47,870 nt of DNA from Prochlorococcus sp. AG-679-K21 (lineage in GTDB: Bacteria; Cyanobacteriota; Cyanobacteriia; PCC-6307; Cyanobiaceae). A program made the position numbers and the translations under genes. Numbering within the stretch: the stretch's first letter is position 1; the number at the start of each line of letters is the position of its first letter. Below are positions 9,012 to 19,019 of the stretch, in pieces. The notes under the pieces are model-generated. The model searched no databases. It saw only the letters and a list, made by a program, of their open reading frames with translations, and had not been told where the DNA came from. The stretch lies in the NCBI GenBank assembly GCA_003208885.1, contig QCUP01000005.1:1-47870 (forward strand), read 5' to 3'.

Positions 9012-9500
9012 TTATTTTCCTTTTTCCTCAATAATTTGAATCTCAATAATATTAATATTTGAAATAAAGTATCGATTGAGAAAAAATAGTATCAAAATTA
9101 AAAATAAAAAATAGAAAAAACTTCCCCTCCAGGAATTTAGGAAATCAAACTTACCTAAAAAGTATTTTTTTTTATTTTTTTCGAAAGAATTTTTTTCTTT
9201 AATTCTTAACCCTACCAAAGTATTATTTTTCAAAGATAAACATTTTTCTAGCTTAAATAATATTGACCTTAGAAAGGGATCTCTAGGTCTAAGTTCTTTA
9301 ATATTATTCTCAATTGAATTTATAGAAGATTCTGGAATCTTAGAGATATTAGATAATTCTTTAATAGACATATTATTTTGAATCCTTGCTTCTTTTACTA
9401 ATTTCGCAATTTCACCATATCGATCATATTTTTTACTATGATCATTTTCTTTTAATATGATTTTATTATTTTTTGGAAAATTAATATTGAATATTCTCAT
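9012..9500 (-). CDS. RodZ-like helix-turn-helix protein with one membrane helix, C-terminal domain missing
   Basis: 162 aa. A basic N-terminus is followed by an HTH_25-type domain (IAKLVKEARIQNNMSIKELS, then IPESSINSIENN) at about residues 30-70 and the DPFLRSILFKLEK segment that often follows it in RodZ proteins. A Lys/Asn-rich stretch, a hydrophobic helix (FFYFLFLILILFFLN, about 130-146) and only some 16 residues beyond it complete the protein. Full RodZ has a large periplasmic domain that is absent here. RodZ links MreB filaments to wall synthesis in rod-shaped cells, so in a small coccoid cell this may be a reduced or repurposed version. It could also be a membrane-bound transcription factor. 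Confidence 0.7.
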   Translation of the reverse strand: MRIFNINFPKNNKIILKENDHSKKYDRYGEIAKLVKEARIQNNMSIKELSNISKIPESSINSIENNIKELRPRDPFLRSILFKLEKCLSLKNNTLVGLRIKEKNSFEKNKKKYFLGKFDFLNSWRGSFFYFLFLILILFFLNRYFISNINIIEIQIIEEKGK

Positions 9501-9613
9501 TAGATTTTTTCTATTCTTTGATTATTCAATTTATGTATCTAAAGGTTTTATTCAATTTTAATCAATTTATAAATTAAAAAATATAATTTAATCAGTTGAT
9601 ATAAAACCGAAAA

Positions 9614-11272
9614 CTAAGCTGGAGATATAATATTTTGAACAGCACTTTTAGCCAATTTTAAAGGACTAAAAGTATCTCTAAGTAAAATTAAGAGTTTTTC
9701 AGCATCTTTGAATTCTAATCTATCATCTTTAACAAGGCTTAATAAAAGGTTTTTCCTAACTTCAGATCCTTTTTTACTTACAAATAATTTTAAACCTGCA
9801 TTAGCGACTGGTATGAGATCTGCATTAATATTTTCAGTATCCTTAAATAAAGTATTTAATAAACTTTCAAGCTTATCTATCTGAATTCTTCCTTCATTAT
9901 CAAATACAACTTCGAGAAGAATATTTACAATTTCATCCGAATTATCTGTTAAAAGTTTTTTTGCAATATATGGATATGCAATTTTTAAAATTTTAAATTC
10001 AGGATCAAGTCTCAAAGCTAAACCTTCTTGACTTACAACAGCTCTAATTATTAATGCGAACCTACTTGGAACTCTAAAAGGATAAGAATACATAAGTTTT
10101 GAGAATTTATCAGTTACATTCTTTAAATTAAAATTGCCAACCTCGGCACCAAATGATCCACCAAGGACCTCTTTTAGTGGTTCTACAAGTTGTTCAAGAT
10201 CTTGTTCTTTGGTTAAGAAACCTAATTTCTGAAAATCTTTAGCCATAAGTAAATATTCTTGATTTATTAAATGTACTATTGCCTTTATAAGAGTAAGCCT
10301 ATCTGAATTTGTAATAGTATCCATCATCCCAAAATCAACGTAAGCTAAGTGTCCATAATCTAAACCTCCTCCCTTAAGAGCAAACATGTTTCCAGGATGA
10401 GGATCTGCATGAAAATAGCCATATTCGAATAATTGCTGAAGTCCACTTATTACACAAGTTCTAATATAAGAAGAAGGTATCAAATTATTTTGCTCTAAAA
10501 TTTCTCTGTCCCTTAATTTAACTCCATCAATCCAAGATGTTGTAATAACCCTTTTTGAAGAGAAATCTTTTTCAAGTTTTGGTATAAATACATTAGGGTT
10601 AGATCTGAAAAAATCGGCAAACTTCAATGCATTTTTTCCTTCTTGCTCATAATCAATTTCATCAAAAAGGGCTTTACCAAATTCATCTATTATTTCTCCA
10701 ATACCAACACCTATATTAAGTGGTAAAAATGATCCAAAAAGAACTGCTAAAATTTTTAGAATTACAATATCTCTTCTAATAAGAAAATATAAATTTGGTC
10801 TTTGTACTTTTACAGCACAAAAATTATTATTTTTTGTTTTTGCTTTATAAACAATTCCCAAGCTTGCTGATGCAATAGGTTCATCTGGAAAATCATCAAA
10901 TAATTCATTAGCAGGAAATCCAAGTTCATCTTCAATTATTTTTAGAGCAATTTTATGCTCAAACGGTGGCAGATTATCTTGAAGATTTGTAAGTTCTGTT
11001 AGCCAATCTTGCCTTACAAGATCTGGTCTAGTTGAAAGTGCTTGACCTAATTTAATAAAACATGGGCCTAAATCCGTAATAACATCAAAAAGGTATTTTG
11101 AAAGGTTTTTTTGTACACTCTTACTTTTACTGTTACCTTGGAAAAATAATCTTAATAAAAGAAAAATTAAAGTTAAAAGTATATATAAAATTCTTGGGAA
11201 TAATATCCATGGCCTTAAGAATAACCAAATCATATCTCCTTTAGGTGAATATTTTGAATAAGAAGTTGCCAT
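9614..11272 (-). CDS. ABC1/ADCK/UbiB family atypical kinase
   Basis: A 552-aa member of the ABC1 (UbiB, ADCK, plant ABC1K) family. Family features: the KxGQ-type motif CFIKLGQALSTRPDLV, an Ala-rich loop (PIASASLGIVYKAKTK), the invariant Lys (CAVKVQRP), catalytic FHADPHPGNMF, and VDFGMMD for metal binding. Hydrophobic stretches at the N-terminus (WILFPRILYILLTLIFLLL) and near IVILKILAVLFGSFL suggest membrane association. UbiB proteins support quinone synthesis. Cyanobacteria and plastids have several paralogues tied to plastoquinone, tocopherol or plastoglobules, and the substrate here cannot be assigned. It starts with ATG at 11272 and is divergent from the decarboxylase gene. Confidence 0.93.
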   Translation of the reverse strand: MATSYSKYSPKGDMIWLFLRPWILFPRILYILLTLIFLLLRLFFQGNSKSKSVQKNLSKYLFDVITDLGPCFIKLGQALSTRPDLVRQDWLTELTNLQDNLPPFEHKIALKIIEDELGFPANELFDDFPDEPIASASLGIVYKAKTKNNNFCAVKVQRPNLYFLIRRDIVILKILAVLFGSFLPLNIGVGIGEIIDEFGKALFDEIDYEQEGKNALKFADFFRSNPNVFIPKLEKDFSSKRVITTSWIDGVKLRDREILEQNNLIPSSYIRTCVISGLQQLFEYGYFHADPHPGNMFALKGGGLDYGHLAYVDFGMMDTITNSDRLTLIKAIVHLINQEYLLMAKDFQKLGFLTKEQDLEQLVEPLKEVLGGSFGAEVGNFNLKNVTDKFSKLMYSYPFRVPSRFALIIRAVVSQEGLALRLDPEFKILKIAYPYIAKKLLTDNSDEIVNILLEVVFDNEGRIQIDKLESLLNTLFKDTENINADLIPVANAGLKLFVSKKGSEVRKNLLLSLVKDDRLEFKDAEKLLILLRDTFSPLKLAKSAVQNIISPA

Positions 11273-11334
11273 TTACATTTAAAATATTAAAAGAATTTCT
11301 TTTCAATACATTCTATATGTGCCAATAATACTTT

Positions 11335-12732
11335 ATGAGTATTTCTTATTTTCTATCTAAAAAGTTTTTAAAGTCACTTTTTTTTCCTGCCCATAACAGA
11401 GGGAAAGCTTTACCAAAAGGCTTGTTTAGATTATTAAAAAAACGACCAGGTTTTTGGGATTTACCAGAACTTCCTGAAATAGGCTCTCCATTATCTAATA
11501 GTGGATTAGTACATGATGCCCAAATATCAATTTCAAAAAAAGTAAATGCACAAAAATGTTTTTTTGGAGTAAATGGAGCGTCTGGTTTAATTCAATCAGC
11601 AATAATCGCCATGGCTAATCCTGGTGAATATATTCTTATGCCAAGAAATGTTCATATTAGTGTTATTAAAGCTTGTGCTTTACAGAATATTATTCCAATA
11701 TTCTTTGACATAGAGTTTTCTGAAGTTACTGGACATTACATGCCAATCACTAAAAAGTGGTTCACAAAAGTATTCAATAATATTGATTTTGACAAGACTA
11801 AAATTGTAGGCGTCATACTAGTTAGTCCTTACTATCAAGGTTATGCAACAGATCTTAAACCGTTAATTAAAATTTGTCATCAACATAGTTTACCTGTTTT
11901 AGTTGATGAAGCTCATGGTTCGTATTTTCTTTTTTGTGAAAACTATAATTTACCGATATCAGCCTTAAGATCAAAAGCGGATTTGGTTGTACATTCATTA
12001 CATAAGTCACTTAATGGACTTACTCAAACAGCAGTAATTTGGCATAATGGAAATCTTATAGAAGAAAATAAATTAATCAAAAGCATAAATTTACTGCAAA
12101 CTACTAGTCCTAATTCTCTCTTACTTTCTTCTTGTGAGGAGTCAATTAAAGACTGGCTTAATAAGGATAATCTTAATAAATACAAAAAAAGAATTTTAGA
12201 AGCAAAATCAATCTTCAATGAGTTAACAAATAAAAAGATACCTCTTGTTAAAACTCAAGATCCTTTAAAAATAGTTCTAAATACCTCTAAAGTTGGAATT
12301 GATGGCTTTACTGCAGATAGATTTTTTTATAAAAACGGATTAATTGCTGAATTACCTGAAATGATGACACTTACTTTTTGTCTTGGTTTTTCAAATCAAA
12401 AGAATTTTACTTTTTTGCTTCAAAAATTATGGAAAAAGTTACTAATTAATACGAATAAATCATATGATTTGAAGGCTATAAAACCACCTTTTAGATTAGT
12501 TCAATCACCAGAAATACCAATAGGAGTTGCATGGAAAAGTAAGACTTATAATATTCCTCTTCTGGAATCCTTAGGAAAAATTTCTGGAGATATAATTTGT
12601 CCTTATCCTCCTGGAATACCTTTAATTGTTCCTGGAGAGAGAATAGACAAAGATAGAATAGATTGGATAGAAGCTCAAAGTTTGTACAACGAAGATCTGT
12701 TAAATTCATATATAAGAGTCTTAAGTAACTAA
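11335..12732 (+). CDS. PLP-dependent Orn/Lys/Arg decarboxylase family protein
   Basis: A 465-aa fold-type I PLP enzyme of the basic amino acid decarboxylase family, similar in size to the short Gram-positive type (no N-terminal receiver-like wing domain). Visible: FFGVNGASGLIQSAI, PRNVHISVIKAC, VDEAHGSYF (Asp contacting PLP), and the Schiff-base Lys in VVHSLHKSLNGL. The C-terminal domain ends with ICPYPPGIPLIVPGE. It makes agmatine, cadaverine or putrescine depending on substrate; arginine or lysine cannot be decided by eye. It sits 9 nt upstream of cdsA, so the two are probably co-transcribed, but no functional link is obvious. Confidence 0.9.
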   Translation: MSISYFLSKKFLKSLFFPAHNRGKALPKGLFRLLKKRPGFWDLPELPEIGSPLSNSGLVHDAQISISKKVNAQKCFFGVNGASGLIQSAIIAMANPGEYILMPRNVHISVIKACALQNIIPIFFDIEFSEVTGHYMPITKKWFTKVFNNIDFDKTKIVGVILVSPYYQGYATDLKPLIKICHQHSLPVLVDEAHGSYFLFCENYNLPISALRSKADLVVHSLHKSLNGLTQTAVIWHNGNLIEENKLIKSINLLQTTSPNSLLLSSCEESIKDWLNKDNLNKYKKRILEAKSIFNELTNKKIPLVKTQDPLKIVLNTSKVGIDGFTADRFFYKNGLIAELPEMMTLTFCLGFSNQKNFTFLLQKLWKKLLINTNKSYDLKAIKPPFRLVQSPEIPIGVAWKSKTYNIPLLESLGKISGDIICPYPPGIPLIVPGERIDKDRIDWIEAQSLYNEDLLNSYIRVLSN

Positions 12733-12741
12733 AAATCAAAT

Positions 12742-13599
12742 ATGAGATTGCGAAGTGGGATACTAATCGGATTATTTGGGTTGGTTGTTGTTTTATTAGG
12801 GGGATGGTATTTCACAATAGCAATTGCATTACTTACTTATATTGCACTTCTCGAATTTTTTAGAATGGCAGAATTCACTGGAATTAAACCAGCAACCAAA
12901 ACTACATTATTTTCATGTTTTATAATTACAGTTTCTACATATCTAGAAGCTAATGGATTCCTTGATAAAGAGATATCCTACTCAATATTACCAATATGCT
13001 CAGTAGGAATATGTACGTGGTTATTGCTCCAACCCAAGCCAGGTAAAATTTCTGATATTGCTGCATCTATTTTTGGATTGTTTTATTTAGGGTTTTTACC
13101 TAGCTATTGGATTAAATTAAGAGCAATACAATCTACTATAAATAATTCTTCAAATGGAATATTATCCTTTGAAAACTTCTCAAATTCTACAGGTCTTTAT
13201 TTAACCTTAATTTCTTGTTTATTAATTGTTGCAAGTGATATTGGCTCTTATTTTATTGGAAAGTCATTTGGGAAAAGGGCTCTTTCCCCTATCTCTCCAA
13301 GTAAAACTATCGAAGGGTTAATAGGAGGAATAATATGCTCAATTTCAGTAGCAACCCTATTTGCTTTTTTACTTAATTGGCAGAATCCATTTATGATTGG
13401 CATTTTTTATGGAGTATTAGTTTCCCTTATGGCATTAGTGGGAGATTTGATTGAATCAATGATGAAAAGGGATGCCAAAATAAAAGATTCTGGAACTTTT
13501 TTACCTGGTCATGGTGGCATACTTGATAGAATTGATAGTTATATATTTACCCCTTCAGTTGTTTATTATATTATTATAATTTTGAAGTTTTTTAATTAA
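12742..13599 (+). CDS. cdsA: Phosphatidate cytidylyltransferase (CDP-diglyceride synthase)
   Basis: Converts phosphatidic acid and CTP to CDP-diacylglycerol, the precursor of phosphatidylglycerol, which is the only phospholipid of cyanobacterial thylakoids. It is a 285-aa polytopic membrane protein with about eight hydrophobic segments. The family signature is complete near the C-terminus: ESMMKRDAKIKDSG followed by PGHGGILDRIDS. DIGSYFIGKSFGKRALSPISPSKTIEG holds the conserved middle motif. It starts with ATG at 12742. PlsC, the acyltransferase one step earlier in the pathway, is encoded at 40.9 kb. Confidence 0.96.
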   Translation: MRLRSGILIGLFGLVVVLLGGWYFTIAIALLTYIALLEFFRMAEFTGIKPATKTTLFSCFIITVSTYLEANGFLDKEISYSILPICSVGICTWLLLQPKPGKISDIAASIFGLFYLGFLPSYWIKLRAIQSTINNSSNGILSFENFSNSTGLYLTLISCLLIVASDIGSYFIGKSFGKRALSPISPSKTIEGLIGGIICSISVATLFAFLLNWQNPFMIGIFYGVLVSLMALVGDLIESMMKRDAKIKDSGTFLPGHGGILDRIDSYIFTPSVVYYIIIILKFFN

Positions 13600-13630
13600 T
13601 TATTTTTAATTAATTAGAAAGTATTACTTT

Positions 13631-13676
13631 TAGTTGTAAAGCTATATTTATTATTTGATTTTTTATATTACAACTA
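13631..13676. terminator. Possible terminator hairpin between cdsA and a convergent hydrolase gene
   Basis: TAGTTGTAA at 13631-13639 is the exact reverse complement of TTACAACTA at 13668-13676, a 9-bp stem with a 28-nt loop. It lies in the 166-base gap between convergent genes. There is no T-run directly after the stem, so it may instead be an RNA-processing or chance structure. Nothing else is evident in this gap. Confidence 0.25.
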
Positions 13677-13765
13677 TTAATTTAAATGTTTTTATTTAAG
13701 GTAGAAATATCTTTTTTGTATCCTCTAAGTATCAAGTTAAAATTTCATAATTAATAATACTATTG

Positions 13766-14665
13766 CTAAGAGCAAAAATAATCACAAATAATCTTGCTAG
13801 ATAGAGATGGCAAATCTACATGTGGAAGGTGACCACAGTTTTTCAACCCTATAAAATTTAATTGATCTATTTGTTTTATTTTATTAATTTCTTTTTTCCC
13901 AAGGATGCGATCATTCTCACCACAAATAGTTTTAATTGAAATATTTTGCATGTATTTATATGTCCCTGCAAATCCACCACTTTTTGCAAAAGAAGCTAAC
14001 GAATTTCTCCAACCAGAGCACCCTAAATGAATCGAAGCAATTTGTTCTTCCCTTGGGCCAACACTTTTATCTGGATAAGCAAAAGCTTGCCTACAAAGAC
14101 TTTTTCTTACTTGAGATAATCCTAAAAAGGACGCCCCAATCTGGTTTAAAGGGAAAGGAATATTTTTGGATTCTCCAAACAATCCTGCTGGAGATAAGAG
14201 AATTATCTTATCAATCAGATCTGGGATTTCCTTCGCTAAGTTAATCGCTACCGATCCTCCCATAGAGGCGCCTACAATCATTAACTTATTACTTAATTTT
14301 AAAGTATTAATAATATCTAGAAGATTAGAAATTATTTTATGGGGATTATATTGATCTGAAGCAATCCTAGGAGTAAATCCAAATCCCAATAAATCAGGAA
14401 TTATTAATTGGAATTTATTTTTTAAAAATGGATATATTCTCCTGAATTCGAGGAAACTACTATCAAATCCATGTAAGAAAAGTATAGGTTGCCCAGTTCC
14501 TCCTATAACAACTGGAAAATCAGAAGAATTCCATTTTTTGTTAAGTTTTATCCAATTAACATCATTAGATATATTTATCCCTAATGGATCATGTAGAGAT
14601 TTTTTAACTTTTTCAAAATATTCAATATTCAGCTTATTAAAATCATAATAAATATTCTTATTCAA
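13766..14665 (-). CDS. Alpha/beta-hydrolase fold protein
   Basis: A 299-aa hydrolase with a complete catalytic set: oxyanion region FLHGFDSSFLEF, nucleophile elbow GASMGG (Ser), acid Asp in CGENDRILGK, and His in CGHLPHVDLP. DLLGFGFTPR is typical of the family. The substrate is unknown; the layout resembles general esterases, haloperoxidase-like or epoxide-hydrolase-like proteins. The start is TTG at 14665 (MNKNIYYDF), 5 nt after the stop of the upstream dehydrogenase gene. The two are almost certainly co-translated, behind clpC. Confidence 0.88.
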   Translation of the reverse strand: MNKNIYYDFNKLNIEYFEKVKKSLHDPLGINISNDVNWIKLNKKWNSSDFPVVIGGTGQPILFLHGFDSSFLEFRRIYPFLKNKFQLIIPDLLGFGFTPRIASDQYNPHKIISNLLDIINTLKLSNKLMIVGASMGGSVAINLAKEIPDLIDKIILLSPAGLFGESKNIPFPLNQIGASFLGLSQVRKSLCRQAFAYPDKSVGPREEQIASIHLGCSGWRNSLASFAKSGGFAGTYKYMQNISIKTICGENDRILGKKEINKIKQIDQLNFIGLKNCGHLPHVDLPSLSSKIICDYFCS

Positions 14666-14670
14666 AGTAT

Positions 14671-15765
14671 TTATGATATTTTAATTTCTTTTCTTTCAAA
14701 ATTTGTAATGGTATCCTTTATATCTTGCTGACTAATTTTAAAAGGTAAAAAATGAATCTCAGATTTATCCCTGCATGTAAATTCGGCAATTTTTTGTAAA
14801 TTGTTATTTTCAAAAACATTTATCCCTAATTCGGAGATAGTAGTTGGTAAATTCAATTTCTTCATTAAGACGAGTAACTGTTTTATAGTTTGATTAGCTA
14901 ACTTATTATTATTTTTAGTTTCTTCTAATCTTAGTTGCAACAATATTCCAACTCCAACAATTTCGCCATGTAATGGCTTATTAGTAGTAACTATCTGTGT
15001 AATAGCATTATGAAAAGCATGCGCAGCTGCTGTTCTACACTTTTGTCCTCCAATTCCTCCAATTAGTCCAGCAGTAATTGAACACCCCTCTACAACATTG
15101 GTCCAAGCTACATTATGAACAGACTGGTTATTATAAGCACTTTCTCCATCAATGAGTAATTGATCTCTTAAGACTCTTGATATTTGAATTGATTGTTGGA
15201 CAAGTCCATCTTTTACTTTTGAACTAGTTAAAGAAGATTCGTACCATTTTGCCAAAGCATCAGCTATTCCACTTGCAAGTGTCCTCTTAGGAGCTGTTTT
15301 AATAAATCCATGATCTATAACCAATATTTTAGGACAAGACTTCAACTCAACATCTTTAATGAACTGCCCATTTATTGAATAAATATTTGACAATGCAGTC
15401 CAGCCTGCACAAGTAGATGCACTTAAAGGAATAGTGATAACTGGAATAGAAAGCGAATCCGCTAAGAATTTTCCCGCATCTAAAACTTTGCCCCCACCTA
15501 TGGCAATAATAGAATCACAATTATTTTTGATTATACTTCTTCTTATTCTTTCAAGATCTTCAAAACAACAATCGAATTGCAAGTTGAATGAATATGTAGA
15601 AAGATTTTCTTCATTTAAATCTTTCTGAACTTGTTGCCTTAAATTATTTGTTGATGAACTTCTTCCTAATAGTAAGGGTCGCTTTGAGAGTTGTTTAATA
15701 TGTGGAAGTGCCTTTAACCAGGCTCCATTTCCCCTAAATATTTTTTCTGGAGATATTAACTGCAT
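14671..15765 (-). CDS. Glycerol-dehydrogenase-like (iron-containing alcohol dehydrogenase superfamily) protein
   Basis: 364 aa. The NAD-binding signature IAIGGGKVLDAGKFLAD is present near residue 95, followed by IPLSASTCAGWTALSNIY. Metal ligands expected in this superfamily are visible as Asp in SGIADALAKWYE and His in AAHAFHNAIT and NKPLHGEIVGVG. Family members reduce or oxidise glycerol, glycerol-1-phosphate or related polyols. The true substrate in picocyanobacteria is not known to me. It starts with ATG at 15765, 14 nt behind clpC, and leads into the alpha/beta-hydrolase gene, so a two-step conversion is possible but unproven. Confidence 0.88.
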   Translation of the reverse strand: MQLISPEKIFRGNGAWLKALPHIKQLSKRPLLLGRSSSTNNLRQQVQKDLNEENLSTYSFNLQFDCCFEDLERIRRSIIKNNCDSIIAIGGGKVLDAGKFLADSLSIPVITIPLSASTCAGWTALSNIYSINGQFIKDVELKSCPKILVIDHGFIKTAPKRTLASGIADALAKWYESSLTSSKVKDGLVQQSIQISRVLRDQLLIDGESAYNNQSVHNVAWTNVVEGCSITAGLIGGIGGQKCRTAAAHAFHNAITQIVTTNKPLHGEIVGVGILLQLRLEETKNNNKLANQTIKQLLVLMKKLNLPTTISELGINVFENNNLQKIAEFTCRDKSEIHFLPFKISQQDIKDTITNFERKEIKIS

Positions 15766-15779
15766 ATTGAATCAAGGGT

Positions 15780-18308
15780 TTAAAAATTAGCCCCAGCTAA
15801 TTCTTGAGAAGATTCTTCTGAGGAAATATTTACTATAACTTTCTTATTCTCGTCAATATCAACTAAAGCTTTATCTCCATTTTTTATTCTTCCTGATAAA
15901 ACTTCCTCAGCTAAACTATCCTCTAATAATCGCATAACTGCTCTTCTTAAAGGCCTTGCCCCATAAGCAGGATTATATCCTTCTTCAACAAGCCTTTCTT
16001 TAAATGATTCAGTGACATCTAATTTTATGCCCTTCTCGTTTAATCGAGAAAAAACTTCTTTTAACATTATTTCAGCAATATCTTTAACTTCATTTTTAGT
16101 TAATTGCCTAAAGACTATTATCTCATCTAGTCTGTTTAAAAATTCTGGTCTAAAATATTGTTTTAACTCCTCGTTTACTAGTGATTTTATCCTGTTGTAT
16201 TGACTATCTTCAACTGTATCTCCTGAGAATTCGAAGCCTAAACCTCCGCCACCTTTCTCAATTACTTTAGAGCCAATATTTGAAGTCATTATTAAAAGTG
16301 TATTTTTAAAATCCACTGTTCTACCTTTTGAATCTGTTAATCTACCGTCTTCTAGTAGTTGTAGTAGTAAATTAAAAACGTCTGGATGAGCTTTCTCAAC
16401 TTCATCAAAGAGTACTACTGTATACGGCCTTCTTCTAACTGCCTCTGTAAGTTGACCTCCTTCATTGAAACCTACGTATCCTGGAGGAGATCCAATTAAC
16501 TTACTGACTGTATGCCTTTCCATAAATTCAGACATATCTAATCTGATCATGGCTTCTTCACTACCAAAGAAATATGAAGCTAAAGATTTAGTTAATTCGG
16601 TTTTTCCAACGCCAGTAGGTCCCGAAAAAATAAAACTTGCAATAGGTCTATTCGGATTTTTTAATCCGACTCTAGCTCTTCTAATAGCTCTTGATACTGC
16701 TTTAACAGCCTCATCTTGACCTATCAACCTTTGATGTAACGTCTCTTCCATATTAAGAAGTTTGACTGACTCAGTTTCTGTTAATTTCTGAACAGGAACT
16801 CCAGTCCAAGAAGCAACTATATGAGCAACATCTTCTTCACTTACAAGAGGATTTTGAATAATAATTGAACTATCTTTTGTACTTTCTGCAGGGTTATTTA
16901 TATCATTTTTTTCTGAACTTTCTTTTTTGTTTTCTAAAAGCTCTTTTATTTTCGCAGACAATTCAATTTCTTTTTCTCTTAGCTGACCAGCTTGATCGAA
17001 ATTTTGATCTCTTACTGATTCTTCTTTTTGTTTTTGAACTTGCCTTAATTCTTTATCAATTTGTTTTGCTTCAGGAGGGAGTTTAGAATTAATTAATCTT
17101 ACTCTACTTCCAGCCTCATCTATAAGATCTATAGCTTTATCTGGTAAAAACCTATCAGAAATATAGCGATCACCTAAATGAGCTGCTGCCTCTAAAGCTT
17201 CATCAGTAATTTTTAAGCGATGATGTTGCTCGTAGCGTTCCCTTAAACCCTTTAAAATTTCAATCGTATCTTCAATCGATGGCTCTCCAACCATTACCGG
17301 TTGAAATCTCCTTTCTAGAGCAGCATCTCTTTCAATATGCTTTCTATATTCATCAAGAGTTGTAGCTCCTATACATTGAAGCTCTCCTCGGGCTAAAGCT
17401 GGTTTTAATATGTTTGCAGCATCAATTGCACCCTCAGCAGCTCCTGCCCCGATTAGAGTATGAACCTCATCGATTACTAATATGACGTTGCCGGCGGTTT
17501 TAATTTCTTCCATTATTTTTTTAAGTCTTTCTTCAAATTCGCCTCTATATTTTGTTCCTGCTACAAGTAGTCCAATATCAAGAGTCAAAACTCTCTTATC
17601 TTCAAGAATATCAGGGATTTCTCCCAATTGAATTCTTTGTGCTAATCCTTCGGCTATAGCTGTTTTTCCTACTCCAGGCTCACCAATAAGAACAGGATTA
17701 TTTTTAGTTCTTCTACCTAATATTTGAATAACTCTATCTATTTCAGCATATCGTCCAACAACAGGGTCGAGTTTTGATTCACTTGCCAGTTTCGTTAAGT
17801 TTGTACCAAATTCGTCAAGAGTAGCTGTTTTTAAATTCCCTTTGTTTGAAGAACCTCCTGAACCAACTTCAGCAGTTTCTCCGAGCATTCGTATTACTTG
17901 AGTTCTAACTTTCGTTAAATCTATGCCAAGATTTTCTAAAACTCTTGCCGCAACTCCTTCACCTTCCCTGATTAAACCCAAAAGTAAATGTTCTGTACCT
18001 ATGTAATTATGACCTAGTTGGCGTGCTTCTTCCAGAGACAATTCTAAGACTCTTTTAGCTCTAGGGGTAAAAGGAATTTCAACTGCTACAAATCCTGAAC
18101 CTCTACCTATTATTTTTTCGACTTCTATTCTTGAATCTTTTAAATTTACACCCAGTGATTTAAGCACTTTTGCGGCTACTCCAGTCCCCTCTCCAATTAA
18201 ACCTAAAAGAATTTGCTCTGTTCCAACAAAATTATGTCCAAGCCTTCTAGCTTCTTCTTGAGCAAGCATAATGACTTTGATAGCTTTTTCTGTAAATCTT
18301 TCAAACAT
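15780..18308 (-). CDS. clpC: ClpC, AAA+ unfoldase of the Clp protease
   Basis: An 842-aa Hsp100 chaperone that unfolds substrates for the ClpP/R protease. Domains in order: two Clp_N repeats (1-145), first AAA domain with Walker A GEPGVGKT at 209-216 and VIDEVHTL, a UVR-like coiled region at about 415-460, second AAA domain with GPTGVGKT at 563-570, and the ClpP-docking LGF at 690-692. Everything expected of cyanobacterial/plastid ClpC is intact. It starts with ATG at 18308. A perfect TATAAT lies about 95 nt upstream. It heads a run with the glycerol-dehydrogenase-like and hydrolase genes. Confidence 0.98.
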   Translation of the reverse strand: MFERFTEKAIKVIMLAQEEARRLGHNFVGTEQILLGLIGEGTGVAAKVLKSLGVNLKDSRIEVEKIIGRGSGFVAVEIPFTPRAKRVLELSLEEARQLGHNYIGTEHLLLGLIREGEGVAARVLENLGIDLTKVRTQVIRMLGETAEVGSGGSSNKGNLKTATLDEFGTNLTKLASESKLDPVVGRYAEIDRVIQILGRRTKNNPVLIGEPGVGKTAIAEGLAQRIQLGEIPDILEDKRVLTLDIGLLVAGTKYRGEFEERLKKIMEEIKTAGNVILVIDEVHTLIGAGAAEGAIDAANILKPALARGELQCIGATTLDEYRKHIERDAALERRFQPVMVGEPSIEDTIEILKGLRERYEQHHRLKITDEALEAAAHLGDRYISDRFLPDKAIDLIDEAGSRVRLINSKLPPEAKQIDKELRQVQKQKEESVRDQNFDQAGQLREKEIELSAKIKELLENKKESSEKNDINNPAESTKDSSIIIQNPLVSEEDVAHIVASWTGVPVQKLTETESVKLLNMEETLHQRLIGQDEAVKAVSRAIRRARVGLKNPNRPIASFIFSGPTGVGKTELTKSLASYFFGSEEAMIRLDMSEFMERHTVSKLIGSPPGYVGFNEGGQLTEAVRRRPYTVVLFDEVEKAHPDVFNLLLQLLEDGRLTDSKGRTVDFKNTLLIMTSNIGSKVIEKGGGGLGFEFSGDTVEDSQYNRIKSLVNEELKQYFRPEFLNRLDEIIVFRQLTKNEVKDIAEIMLKEVFSRLNEKGIKLDVTESFKERLVEEGYNPAYGARPLRRAVMRLLEDSLAEEVLSGRIKNGDKALVDIDENKKVIVNISSEESSQELAGANF

Positions 18309-18402
18309 TGAAGGTTTAATTTCTTACTAATAACCTACCAGTATTAAGTCAATTTTGTGTTCAGAATGAGCTTTTGTGAATACCCAAAAGTATAAATTAG
18401 AC

Positions 18403-18408
18403 ATTATA
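18403..18408 (-). promoter_or_regulatory. Candidate -10 box for clpC
   Basis: A perfect TATAAT on the minus strand, about 95 nt from the clpC ATG, would give a leader of about 90 nt. No convincing -35 box is seen 17 nt upstream. A second, weaker option is TTGACT near 18344-18349 with TAGTAA as -10, which would give a very short leader. Confidence 0.35.
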
Positions 18409-18489
18409 AATTTACCTTATTGATGATATAGCAGCTTATTAAAGTGATTTCAAGGATTCTGGTTATCCGCACAAATTTTTTTATAATAA

Positions 18490-18927
18490 TTATTTTATGA
18501 ATAATTTTTCTTTTAAAACAGCATCAGCACCATCCTTATAATAGTTTTTTCTTCTTCCAACAGTTAAAAAATTAAATTTATAATAAAACATCTCAGCAAT
18601 TGAATTAGTTTCCGAAACCTCTAACAATAATTTTTTTATATTTAGTTTTTCACATTCTTTTATCAAATAGGCCATTAGACAACTGCCATAACCTTTTCGA
18701 CGAAATTTTTGTTTTATTGAAAAATAATTTATTTGAGCTTCGTCAATTATTATTTGAATCACATAAATTCCAATTATTTTCTTCTTTAATAGCATTGCAA
18801 CTACTTTGATACCTCTTTTATTAAACTCACTTTGCCATTGTTTTTTTGTCCATAAACAAATTGTATCTGCATCTAATTCATAACATAAATCAAAATCTTT
18901 TTGATCTATTTCTTCAATTGAAATCAT
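18490..18927 (-). CDS. rimI: GNAT acetyltransferase, RimI-like
   Basis: A 145-aa GNAT protein. The acetyl-CoA-binding motif A appears as QKFRRKGYGSCLMAYLI, preceded by strand INYFSI. The C-terminal LLLEVSETNSIAEMFYYKFNF with YYKDGADAVL fits RimI-type N-terminal acetyltransferases of ribosomal protein S18 and TsaB-linked relatives. The substrate is inferred from family resemblance only. It is upstream of clpC on the same strand, separated by 181 bases, and divergent from lysA. The start is ATG at 18927. Confidence 0.82.
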   Translation of the reverse strand: MISIEEIDQKDFDLCYELDADTICLWTKKQWQSEFNKRGIKVVAMLLKKKIIGIYVIQIIIDEAQINYFSIKQKFRRKGYGSCLMAYLIKECEKLNIKKLLLEVSETNSIAEMFYYKFNFLTVGRRKNYYKDGADAVLKEKLFIK

Positions 18928-18972
18928 CGAACTAAATATTATTTTTTTGATAGTTTTTAAGATTTAATTTAT

Positions 18973-18978
18973 TATAAT
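18973..18978 (+). promoter_or_regulatory. Candidate -10 box for the lysA operon
   Basis: A perfect TATAAT 41 nt upstream of the lysA ATG, which predicts a leader of about 35 nt. A TTGATA at 18947-18952 lies 20 nt upstream, longer than the usual 16-18 nt, so the -35 is uncertain. Confidence 0.4.
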
Positions 18979-19019
18979 TGTTCTGAAAGTTGTAGAATGA
19001 AAAGATAAGAGAGTTCACC

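Noticed and set aside
16865-17086. 73-codon plus-strand frame, Leu/Phe-rich and membrane-like
   Set aside because: It is the complement of the Lys/Glu-rich coiled region of ClpC, which always yields Phe/Leu-rich antisense frames.
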